Source of the DNA: Candidatus Brocadiaceae bacterium
GTDB taxonomy: Bacteria; Planctomycetota; Brocadiia; Brocadiales; Brocadiaceae
NCBI GenBank assembly: GCA_024653795.1
Contig: JANLHY010000077.1
Coordinates: 1 to 5,314, forward strand
Length of the DNA stretch: 5,314 bases
Direction of reading: 5' to 3'
In this document: positions 1 through 5,158 of the stretch, in pieces
Numbering within the stretch: position 1 is the first letter of the stretch
How the letters are laid out: each line of letters opens with the position of its first letter
Notes under the pieces: generated by a model
Told to the model about the DNA's origin: nothing
Seen by the model: the letters and a program-made list of their open reading frames with translations, nothing else
Database searches by the model: none
Position numbers and translations under genes: made by a program

Positions 1-633
1 TTTGTCCTTACCGCACATAAAGTAATGCCACCGGTTATGAAGGCGCTCCTGACAGATAAAGAACTGAACCTCGACGGCTTTCTCTGCCCGGCACACGTAA
101 GCACCATCATCGGGTCGAGACCTTATGAATTCATTGCCAAAGACTTCCGTATCCCATGTGTTATTGCCGGTTTTGAACCATTAGATATCCTGCAGGGCAT
201 ATATATGCTACTTGAACAAATTGTAAAAAAGGAAGCAACCGTTCAGATTGAATATTCGAGAGTGGCAAAACGAGAAGGGAACCCAACTGCCCTAGCTTTA
301 CTAGATAAGGTATTTGAGCCGTGTGATGTCGAATGGCGAGGACTGGGACTTATTCCTGGAAGCGGTCTTAAGCTGAGAAAAACTTACGAACGATTTGATG
401 CTTTCACGTTAATACAAAATAAATCCGAAATCCAAAACCTGTCCTCGACCTGGATCGGGGATCTGAAATCCGAAATCCATAGCTGTATTTGTGGTGATAT
501 TCTCAGAGGCGTAAAAACACCTCCTGAATGTAAACTCTTCAAGAATATTTGTAATCCTGAGCATCCTGTAGGCGCTTGCATGGTCTCCAGCGAAGGAACT
601 TGCGCGGCTTATTATAAATATGGCGAAATTTAA
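1..633 (+). CDS. hypD: HypD, hydrogenase maturation Fe-S protein (5' truncated by window edge)
   Basis: HypD works with HypC as the scaffold on which the Fe(CN)2CO group of [NiFe] hydrogenases is assembled in the cytoplasm; it carries a [4Fe-4S] cluster. The reading frame is open from base 1 (FVLTAHKVMPP...), so the ATG at 25 is internal and about 160 N-terminal residues lie outside the window, judging from the usual family length of about 370. Family blocks seen in order: GFLCPAHVSTIIG, AGFEPLDILQGI, WRGLGLIPGSG, then the cysteine-rich tail CICGDILRGVK, PPECKLF, NICNPEHPVGACMVSSEGTC, ending at TAA 631-633. The tail cysteines include the cluster ligands. Odd: between ERFDA and CICG there are about 27 residues, which seems longer than usual and contains a duplicated KSEI word encoded by a dispersed-repeat-like sequence (421-479). 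hypE follows after a 350-nt repeat-filled gap rather than closely. The gene call is secure; whether the insert is tolerated is inference. Confidence 0.96.
   Translation, partial: FVLTAHKVMPPVMKALLTDKELNLDGFLCPAHVSTIIGSRPYEFIAKDFRIPCVIAGFEPLDILQGIYMLLEQIVKKEATVQIEYSRVAKREGNPTALALLDKVFEPCDVEWRGLGLIPGSGLKLRKTYERFDAFTLIQNKSEIQNLSSTWIGDLKSEIHSCICGDILRGVKTPPECKLFKNICNPEHPVGACMVSSEGTCAAYYKYGEI
421..479 (+). repeat. Direct repeat AAATCCGAAATCCA inside hypD
   Basis: The 14-mer AAATCCGAAATCCA occurs at 421-434 and again at 466-479, exactly 45 nt apart and therefore in the same reading frame, encoding KSEIQ and KSEIH. The segment lies in the variable linker just before the conserved CxC cysteines of HypD. 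The word resembles AAATCCGAAATCC repeats that occur between genes in several repeat-rich bacterial genomes (from memory). I infer that a repeat unit inserted in frame in a permissive linker. Confidence 0.6.
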
Positions 634-683
634 TACAGTCCTTAGTGATTAGCATTTTGGAGATATAAAAACCAATATTACAA

Positions 684-771
684 TGTCATTGCGAAGGAGG
701 AACGACTGAAGCAATCACTTGATTTTTACGTATTTCTGAAATGGATTGCTTCGCTGTCGCTCGCAATGACA
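684..771. repeat. 88-nt palindromic element, TGTCATTGCGA type
   Basis: The ends TGTCATTGCGA (684-694) and TCGCAATGACA (761-771) are perfect 11-nt inverted repeats. Inside, GAAGCAATC (708-716) pairs with GATTGCTTC (744-752), leaving a loop of about 27 nt. It would fold as one long interrupted hairpin. This GTCATTGCGA...GAAGCAATC design is a widespread extragenic repeat in many bacteria (from memory). It encodes nothing visible; it is probably a non-autonomous, REP/MITE-like element. Confidence 0.8.
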
Positions 772-779
772 TTCGAGTT

Positions 780-867
780 AATCCCCCTTAGAAAAGGGGG
801 AATCAGGGGGTTGTGTTTTTCCCGTGGTTATTTTACAACCCCCTAGCCCCCTTTATTAAGGGGGATT
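780..867. repeat. 88-nt palindromic element, AATCCCCCTT type
   Basis: Arm 780-814 and arm 835-867 are near-perfect reverse complements (35 and 33 nt with a few mismatches), separated by a 20-nt loop at 815-834. The outer ends are AATCCCCCTTA and TAAGGGGGATT; the inner ends are GGGGGTTGT and ACAACCCCC. Each arm can also fold on itself (CCCCCTT 783-789 with AAGGGGG 794-800). The 3' end runs into a short T tract (866-870), so read in the + direction it could stop transcription out of hypD. It looks like a dispersed extragenic palindrome rather than a dedicated terminator. Confidence 0.8.
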
Positions 868-983
868 TTTATATCCACTATCTCCTGATCCGCATAAATA
901 AAGTGAAATTTCCTATACAATAAATTTAAAATCGTAATTCGTAAATTTGTTAAAAATATCAAAACATTTTTATTAAGGTTCTA

Positions 984-1994
984 ATGAAACATAAAAATAT
1001 TACCCTTGCTCATGGTAGCGGTGGTAAATTAACCCACGAACTCGTAAGAAAGCTCTTCTTACCATGCTTTAATAACACTGCGCTTTCTTTTTTAGGCGAC
1101 TCTGCGATCCTGAACATTAATGGCACAAAATTGGCCTTTACAACGGACTCCTACGTTGTCAAGCCCTTATTCTTCCCCGGAGGTGATATTGGAAGGCTTG
1201 CAGTAAGCGGTACTATAAACGATTTGGCAGTTGTCGGGGCGGAACCCATGTTTCTTTCCGCTGGGTTTATTATCGAAGAAGGCTTTGATATGGCGCTTCT
1301 TGAGAAGATTGTAAAATCTATGAAAGAAACAATATCATTTACGGGTGTTGATATTGTGACTGGAGATACCAAGGTTGTTGAGCGTGGCGGCGCTGATGGT
1401 CTCTATATCAATACCTGTGGTATAGGTATTGTCAACGATGGCATAAATCTTTCAACCTCATCGATAGAAACTGGCGATAAGATAATTATTAGCGGCACTA
1501 TCGGTGACCATGGAATGGCTGTACTTTCGGAAAGGGAATCTCTGGGTTTTACTCCATCCATAAAGAGTGATTGTGCCCCCCTATCCGGTATGATTAAGAA
1601 AATACTCGCTTCTGGCGCCCATATAAAATTTATGAGAGACCCGACAAGGGGAGGTCTTGCTACAACGTTAAATGAGATTGTAAATACACAAAAATATGGT
1701 ATCGTAATTGAGGAACAAGCAATTCCAGTCAATGACGGAGTGAGGGCATTATGTGAGATACTTGGTTACGACCCTCTGTACATTGCAAATGAAGGGAAAG
1801 TAGTGATTGTTGTCTCTGCACATGATGCCGTTAAGGTATGCAACATACTTAAGGAAGATAGCCTCAGCAAAGATGCTGCAATAATTGGAGAGGTAATTCC
1901 TGAACCGGCAGGCAAGGTATGTCTCAAAACCGTAATTGGCGGGACAAGGATTATTGATATGCTTGTGGGTGATCAACTACCGAGAATCTGTTAA
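984..1994 (+). CDS. hypE: HypE, carbamoyl dehydratase for hydrogenase cyanide ligand
   Basis: HypE receives a carbamoyl group from HypF on its C-terminal cysteine, dehydrates it with ATP to a thiocyanate, and passes cyanide to the iron held by HypC-HypD. The 336-residue length is normal. It is an AIR-synthase/PurM-like protein: the N-terminal half shows LAHGSGG (8-14), GDSAIL (38-43), TTDSYVV (53-59), PLFFPGG (61-67) and SGTINDL (75-81), which form the ATP-binding dimer fold; RDPTRGGLATTLNE (218-231) opens the C-terminal half. The last four residues are PRIC, placing the reactive cysteine at 336, so the enzyme appears intact. The ATG at 984 is preceded by only a weak AAGG (975-978); the start is supported by the family N-terminus KNITLAHGSGG. 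A repeat-filled gap separates it from hypD; a decayed small gene follows 6 nt after the stop. Confidence 0.98.
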   Translation: MKHKNITLAHGSGGKLTHELVRKLFLPCFNNTALSFLGDSAILNINGTKLAFTTDSYVVKPLFFPGGDIGRLAVSGTINDLAVVGAEPMFLSAGFIIEEGFDMALLEKIVKSMKETISFTGVDIVTGDTKVVERGGADGLYINTCGIGIVNDGINLSTSSIETGDKIIISGTIGDHGMAVLSERESLGFTPSIKSDCAPLSGMIKKILASGAHIKFMRDPTRGGLATTLNEIVNTQKYGIVIEEQAIPVNDGVRALCEILGYDPLYIANEGKVVIVVSAHDAVKVCNILKEDSLSKDAAIIGEVIPEPAGKVCLKTVIGGTRIIDMLVGDQLPRIC

Positions 1995-2000
1995 TAATAA

Positions 2001-2210
2001 ACAAATATAGGGAGAAAAAAGGCTGAAGAAAAGGGGATCAAGATACTCGGCGCGTATGTTACGGTTACAGAGCATGATTATTTTATCATCTTTGAGGCAA
2101 ATGACTATAGCGCAGCAGTTGAATTCTTTCTTCCGCTCGTACCAAGCCAGACCGGGAAGATAGTGCCTGTGCTTACCATGGACGATTGGTTAAAAATAAT
2201 GTCAAAATAA
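2001..2210 (+). pseudogene. Remnant of a small DUF3303-like protein, N-terminus lost
   Basis: The frame is open from 2001 (after TAA 1998-2000) to TAA 2208-2210, and from about 2022 reads AEEKGIKILGAYVTV, TEHDYFIIFEANDYSAAVEFF and LPLVPSQTGKIVPVLTMDDW. This resembles the C-terminal two thirds of small DUF3303-type proteins of about 95 residues (GVKILGSYVAPPEH, LEADDY and PV near the end), as I remember them. No ATG, GTG or TTG starts the conserved part, and the usual N-terminus with an H-x-PE-x-CP block is absent in all frames nearby. A purine-rich, Shine-Dalgarno-like AGGGAG (2009-2014) sits just where a start would be expected, as if a deletion removed the start and about 30 codons. Its stop overlaps the ATG of the next gene (TAATG), so the intact ancestor was probably translationally coupled to the beta subunit. 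Alternative: a functional protein with an unrecognised start, or an assembly error. Confidence 0.6.
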
Positions 2211-3364
2211 TGAATATAGTTATTTTAGAGAGTGATCATCTCCAGATACTGCTTGATGTTTTGCGTAAAAGAGGCTATCAGGTTATTGGACCCACTCTTG
2301 GAGAGGGCGCTATTGTATATGATAATCTGAATTCCACAGCAAATCTGCCTGTTGGATGGACAGATGAAGAGGATGGCGGTACCTATCGTCTCAAAAAGCG
2401 AAATGATAAGGCCCTCTTTGGTTATAATGTTGGTCCACACTCATGGAAAAAGTATTTGCTTCCATCTGAATTACGCCTGTGGAAGATCAAACGCAACGGT
2501 AGTTCCTTTCAGATTGTAACAGAGAATGAAGCTACCCAGAAATTTGCCTTTGTTGGTGTACGTTCATGTGATATACATGCCATTTCGGTTCAGGACAAGG
2601 TTTTTACGAACGGTCAATATATTGACCAGCATTATAAATCACGCCGTAAAGATACCTTTATCGTAGCAGTTAATTGTGGAAAAGCCGGAGGGACGTGTTT
2701 CTGTGTATCGATGAACACAGGTCCAAAAGCAACCCTTGGTTTTGATCTTGCTATGACCGAGATTTTAGAAGGCAAAAACCACTATTTTTTGGTAGAAACA
2801 GGTACTGAACTGGGTGCAGAAATTCTTCGAGAAATTCCACATAAAGAAGCGAGTGAAAAACAAAAATGTGCCGCTGGTGATATCCTGAAAAAAACTGCGG
2901 AACAAATGGGTCGTAGCATGGACACTACGAATATCAAAGACTTATTCTACAGGAATTATGAACACCCTCGTTGGAATAACGTGGCAGAACGCTGTCTGAC
3001 CTGTGCCAACTGTACTATGGTATGTCCAACATGCTTTTGCACAACCGTTGAAGATGTAACGGACCTGACAGGTGACAATGCCGAGCGATGGAGGAAGTGG
3101 GATTCGTGCTTTACGATGGATTTCTCTTATATTCACGGCGGAAGTGTTCGATCCTCAATAAAGTCGCGTTACCGCCATTGGATAACACACAAACTTGCCA
3201 CCTGGATCGATCAATTCGGCACATCTGGTTGTGTTGGTTGCGGACGGTGCATGACATGGTGTCCTGTTGCAATCGACATTACCGAAGAAGTCGAAGCAAT
3301 ACGTAAAAGCGAAACAATTTCAGAAAGGCAAACCACAGAGGCTGTGGAGAAAAAAAGAAGTTGA
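2210..3364 (+). CDS. hydB: Group 3b [NiFe] hydrogenase (sulfhydrogenase) beta subunit, 4Fe-4S
   Basis: This is the iron-sulfur subunit that carries electrons between the flavin gamma subunit and the hydrogenase half in soluble NAD(P)-linked hydrogenases; it is homologous to AsrA of anaerobic sulfite reductase. From ATG 2210 it has 384 residues. Blocks: [16 protein letters not shown] (46-61) and [15 protein letters not shown] (71-85), [10 protein letters not shown] (115-124), [17 protein letters not shown] (156-172), then two ferredoxin motifs CxxCxxCxxxCP with cysteines 262, 265, 268, 272 and 341, 344, 347, 351, joined by the conserved HGGSVR and [13 protein letters not shown] segments. All eight cluster cysteines are present. 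Start: the ATG overlaps the upstream stop as TAATG, suiting coupled translation; a TTG at 2186 would add eight residues inside the upstream frame and is less likely. Neither start has a strong Shine-Dalgarno. hypD/hypE upstream and the gamma subunit downstream favour hydrogenase over sulfite reductase. Confidence 0.93.
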   Translation: MNIVILESDHLQILLDVLRKRGYQVIGPTLGEGAIVYDNLNSTANLPVGWTDEEDGGTYRLKKRNDKALFGYNVGPHSWKKYLLPSELRLWKIKRNGSSFQIVTENEATQKFAFVGVRSCDIHAISVQDKVFTNGQYIDQHYKSRRKDTFIVAVNCGKAGGTCFCVSMNTGPKATLGFDLAMTEILEGKNHYFLVETGTELGAEILREIPHKEASEKQKCAAGDILKKTAEQMGRSMDTTNIKDLFYRNYEHPRWNNVAERCLTCANCTMVCPTCFCTTVEDVTDLTGDNAERWRKWDSCFTMDFSYIHGGSVRSSIKSRYRHWITHKLATWIDQFGTSGCVGCGRCMTWCPVAIDITEEVEAIRKSETISERQTTEAVEKKRS

Positions 3365-3365
3365 A

Positions 3366-3436
3366 AACTTGAGAAGTTAAGAGGTTAGGGGGTTTAGTAT
3401 GCCCTAACCTCCCGACTTCCCAATTTCCCACCTTCT
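3366..3436. repeat. 8-bp-period degenerate arrays in inverted orientation
   Basis: Four 8-bp units stand in a row at 3366-3397 (AACTTGAG, AAGTTAAG, AGGTTAGG, GGGTTTAG) and four of the complementary type at 3405-3436 (TAACCTCC, CGACTTCC, CAATTTCC, CACCTTCT). AGGTTAGGG (3382-3390) pairs perfectly with CCCTAACCT (3402-3410) around an 11-nt loop, and GAAGT (3373-3377) with ACTTC (3415-3419). It begins right after the beta-subunit stop codon, so as RNA it would form a hairpin at the 3' end of that message; there is no following T tract typical of an intrinsic terminator. Confidence 0.65.
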
Positions 3437-3440
3437 ATCC

Positions 3441-3460
3441 TTTCTTTGCGCCTTTGCGTT
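3441..3460 (-). repeat. CGCAAAG-type repeat fragment
   Basis: Read on the minus strand the segment is AACGCAAAGGCGCAAAGAAA, a member of a family of CGCAAAG/CGCAGAG words often scattered between genes in repeat-rich bacterial genomes (from memory). A related copy in the opposite orientation lies at 4976-5000. No function can be assigned. Confidence 0.5.
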
Positions 3461-3490
3461 AAATGTAATAGTTCACCGGAGGAAAAAGAT

Positions 3491-3522
3491 TTGACAAGAT
3501 AACAGGATAGACATGATATAAA
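3491..3522 (+). promoter_or_regulatory. Possible sigma-70-like promoter for the cNMP-fold/gamma gene pair
   Basis: A perfect TTGACA (3491-3496) is followed by TATAAA (3517-3522) with a long 20-nt spacer, or by the poorer CATGAT (3512-3517) with 15 nt. It would drive 3654-4966. Caution: the TTGACA is embedded in sequence resembling the neighbouring ACAGGAT repeats, and neither spacer is ideal. Confidence 0.3.
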
Positions 3523-3536
3523 TTAAATTAATTTCT

Positions 3537-3605
3537 GACAGGTTTAACAGGATAATCAGGATGAATTAAGGTAGCTTTTATCTTGTTAATCCTGCTCATC
3601 CTGTC
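3537..3605. repeat. 9-bp-period ACAGGAT palindromic repeat
   Basis: Units of 9 bp follow each other at 3537-3563 (GACAGGTTT, AACAGGATA, ATCAGGATG) and in complementary form at 3586-3603 (TTAATCCTG, CTCATCCTG). The arms pair symmetrically: GACAGG 3537-3542 with CCTGTC 3600-3605, and CAGGAT 3548-3553 with ATCCTG 3589-3594, each separated by 5 nt. A further ACAGGATAGACA relative lies at 3502-3513. The TAACAGGAT/ATCCTGTTA repeat class is widespread in bacterial intergenic regions (from memory). Confidence 0.65.
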
Positions 3606-3615
3606 TAAGGTAGCT
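3567..3615 (+). repeat. 10-bp direct repeat TAAGGTAGCT flanking one repeat arm
   Basis: TAAGGTAGCT occurs at 3567-3576 and 3606-3615. The 29 nt between them hold the right arm of the ACAGGAT palindrome. The arrangement looks like a target-site duplication or a slippage/recombination product, but the repeat is short and could have arisen by chance. Confidence 0.5.
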
Positions 3616-3653
3616 GAACTATTACCGTTAAATTATAGTAAAGGAGAATTCCC

Positions 3654-4112
3654 ATGCAAACACTTGAACCCTATCTGGCAGAACATCCTTTCTTGAAAGG
3701 GCTCGAACCACACCACCTTAAAATCATTGTGGGATGTGCTTCAAATGTGCGCTTTGATGCAGAACAGTATATCCTACGCGAAGGTGAAGAAGCCACCAAC
3801 TTTTACATCATTCATCAGGGTAAAGTAGCGCTAGAAATATTTACTTCCGACCGTGGCCCTATTACCATTCAAACAATCGGAGAAGGCGATGTGCTTGGCT
3901 GGTCATGGCTTATTCCGCCATATCATTGGCACTACGATGCGAGGGCCATCGAACCCACGAGTGCCATCGCCCTTGATGCGAAATGCCTGCGCGCCAAATG
4001 TGAAGAGGACCACGACCTCGGTTATGAATTGTTAAAGCGTTTTGCCCATGTTATTACCCAGAGACTTGAGGCAACACGATTACAGCTCCTGGATGTCTAT
4101 GGTGTTCATTGA
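3654..4112 (+). CDS. Cyclic-nucleotide-binding-fold protein of hydrogenase operon, no DNA-binding domain
   Basis: This 152-residue protein is a single Crp/Fnr-type cupin-like beta-roll domain. Visible landmarks: HPFLKGLEPHHLKIIVGCAS (11-30, lead helix), ILREGEEATNFYIIHQGKVAL (40-60, typical strand pattern), GEGDVLGWSWL (76-86, the phosphate-cassette position), then a C-terminal helix DLGYELLKRFAHVITQRLEATRLQLLDVYG (121-150). The protein ends there; the helix-turn-helix of Crp/Fnr is absent, so it should not bind DNA as a Crp does. In the cassette the glutamate of Crp (E72) aligns with W83 and the Arg-Ser pair with an HWHYD segment (91-95), so canonical cAMP binding is unlikely. A strong AAGGAG (3641-3646) lies 7 nt before the ATG. 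The stop is 14 nt before the gamma-subunit ATG, indicating co-translation. Similar proteins accompany bacterial group 3b hydrogenases, from memory; a structural, sensory or regulatory role on the enzyme is inference. Confidence 0.88.
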   Translation: MQTLEPYLAEHPFLKGLEPHHLKIIVGCASNVRFDAEQYILREGEEATNFYIIHQGKVALEIFTSDRGPITIQTIGEGDVLGWSWLIPPYHWHYDARAIEPTSAIALDAKCLRAKCEEDHDLGYELLKRFAHVITQRLEATRLQLLDVYGVH

Positions 4113-4126
4113 TTGAAGGATAAACA

Positions 4127-4966
4127 ATGAAATCAATTATCACCGAGACAATGATTCCGAAACCCTTTCGCATTCATCGAAAGTTGAAAGAAACACATGA
4201 TACATATACCATTGAACTCGAATCAACGAATGGGGCTGATGGATTCCCATTTTCTGCGGGTCAGTTCAATATGGTATACGTATTTGGAGTGGGTGAAGTA
4301 CCGATTTCTATTAGCGGTGATCCGTCGATGCCAAAAATGCTTAAGCACACTACTCGCTCAGTAGGAATCGTAACGAAGGCTATACTCAAACTTAGAAGTG
4401 GAGACGTGCTGGGTGTTCGTGGCCCATTTGGAAGCCCCTGGCCCGTTAATGAAGCCGTTGGAAATGATGTTGTAATTGTAGCTGGTGGAATTGGATTAGC
4501 TCCGCTGCGCCCTGTAATGTATTCTTTTATTTCACAACGTGATAAATATGGCAAGATTATCCTGCTTTATGGTGCAAGAACACCTGAAGACTTACTTTAC
4601 AAAAAAGAACTGGAAAGCTGGCGTGGACGTTTTGACTTTGATGTTAAGGTTATCGTCGATAGCGCCACTGGGAATTGGCGCGGTAATGTCGGAGTCGTTA
4701 CCACGCTTATACCCAGAATACAATTTGATCCTTTACATACTATAGCAATGATCTGTGGTCCTGAGGTCATGATGCGTTACACATTAAAGGAACTACAAAA
4801 TTACGGCGTTAAAAATGAAAACATCTTTGTTTCCATGGAACGGAACATGAAATGTGGGATTTGCCTTTGCGGTCACTGCCAGTTCGGACCCAAATTCGTG
4901 TGCAAAGATGGACCTGTGTTTTCTTACGATCACATTAAAGAACTTTTCGGAAAACGAGAAATTTGA
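4127..4966 (+). CDS. hydG: Group 3b [NiFe] hydrogenase (sulfhydrogenase) gamma subunit, FAD/NAD(P)/2Fe-2S
   Basis: This is the diaphorase subunit of the NAD(P)-linked cytoplasmic hydrogenase, moving electrons between NAD(P)(H), FAD and a [2Fe-2S] cluster. It is related to PyrK of dihydroorotate dehydrogenase and AsrB of sulfite reductase. The 279-residue length is typical. Domains: FAD-binding beta-barrel with SAGQFNMV (43-50) and VPISIS (58-63, the flavin-contacting equivalent of RxYS), RGPFGSPWP (98-106); nucleotide-binding domain with VVIVAGGIGLAPLRPVM (115-131) and CGPEVMM (210-216); C-terminal cluster segment with cysteines 243, 248, 251 and 259 spaced C-x4-C-x2-C-x7-C, plus an extra cysteine 246, ending in DGPVF (261-265). 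All key residues are present. GAAGGA (4115-4120) lies 6 nt before the ATG. It follows the cNMP-fold gene by 14 nt. The small and catalytic subunits expected next are not seen in the remaining 348 nt. The symbol follows archaeal sulfhydrogenase usage and is not the [FeFe]-hydrogenase maturase HydG. Confidence 0.94.
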   Translation: MKSIITETMIPKPFRIHRKLKETHDTYTIELESTNGADGFPFSAGQFNMVYVFGVGEVPISISGDPSMPKMLKHTTRSVGIVTKAILKLRSGDVLGVRGPFGSPWPVNEAVGNDVVIVAGGIGLAPLRPVMYSFISQRDKYGKIILLYGARTPEDLLYKKELESWRGRFDFDVKVIVDSATGNWRGNVGVVTTLIPRIQFDPLHTIAMICGPEVMMRYTLKELQNYGVKNENIFVSMERNMKCGICLCGHCQFGPKFVCKDGPVFSYDHIKELFGKREI

Positions 4967-4975
4967 TAATAACTA

Positions 4976-5000
4976 CCGCAAAGACACAGAGAGCGCAGAG
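4976..5000 (+). repeat. CGCAAAG/CGCAGAG-type repeat fragment
   Basis: The 25 nt starting CCGCAAAGACACAGAG and ending CGCAGAG resemble the dispersed repeat at 3441-3460, here in the opposite orientation. It lies 10 nt after the gamma-subunit stop. No function can be assigned; the rest of 5001-5095 shows no gene or clear signal beyond a weak GCTGC/GCAGC hairpin at 5018-5032. Confidence 0.5.
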
Positions 5001-5095
5001 AATTGCCATTAAATTAGGCTGCCTTCTGCAGCGACTTTTAAGCGTCCCCTCTATAGTAAAGGCAATAAGTAAGTAGACATAAAAATATAAGGCTT

Positions 5096-5127
5096 GTCAT
5101 TCCCGCATGTTTTTAGCGGGAATCCAG
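5096..5127. repeat. GTCATTCCCGC...GCGGGAATCCAG palindrome upstream of GIY-YIG gene
   Basis: ATTCCCGC (5099-5106) and GCGGGAAT (5116-5123) form a perfect 8-bp stem with a 9-nt loop. The flanks GTC and CCAG match a very common extragenic palindrome (GTCATTCCCGC...GCGGGAATCCAG) that I remember from many bacterial genomes. It lies 31 nt before the GIY-YIG start and has no T tract, so it is unlikely to be an intrinsic terminator. Confidence 0.75.
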
Positions 5128-5158
5128 ACTTGTCCTCAACTTGACTGGAGAATGGCTT

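Larger units (their letters stand above)
634..983. other. Intergenic region hypD-hypE, repeat-filled, no gene seen
   Basis: This 350-nt gap contains no credible coding frame. It holds two palindromic elements (684-771 and 780-867, described separately), only 8 nt apart, and then an AT-rich stretch (868-983) leading to hypE. In that stretch TACAAT at 916-921 matches a sigma-70 -10 box at five of six positions, but no fitting -35 box stands 16-18 nt upstream, so I do not call a promoter. The gap makes tight hypD-hypE cotranscription less certain, and hypE may have its own start of transcription. Confidence 0.6.

Noticed and set aside
421..870. CRISPR-like repeated units
   Set aside because: The repeated words are few, unevenly spaced and of different families; there is no regular repeat-spacer pattern.
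1403..1732. 109-codon open frame on the minus strand inside hypE
   Set aside because: It lies wholly within a well-supported hypE, has no recognisable motif, and reads as the antisense of conserved AIR-synthase blocks.
3088..3306. 72-codon + strand frame inside the beta subunit
   Set aside because: It is an out-of-frame shadow over the second ferredoxin region; the beta-subunit frame carries the conserved cysteines.
4261..4554. 97-codon open frame on the minus strand inside the gamma subunit
   Set aside because: It is antisense to the conserved FAD/NAD motifs, with no start signal and proline/threonine-rich, shadow-like composition.
2210..4966. Anaerobic sulfite reductase AsrA/AsrB instead of hydrogenase subunits
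   Set aside because: The families are homologous, but the hypD/hypE neighbours, the HGGSVR...RYRHW and [12 protein letters not shown] style of beta, and the interposed cNMP-fold protein fit a group 3b hydrogenase; no siroheme AsrC is seen.
5018..5040. GCTGC/GCAGC hairpin followed by ACTTTTA as a terminator for the gamma gene
   Set aside because: The stem is only 5 bp and the T run is short and offset; too weak to call.
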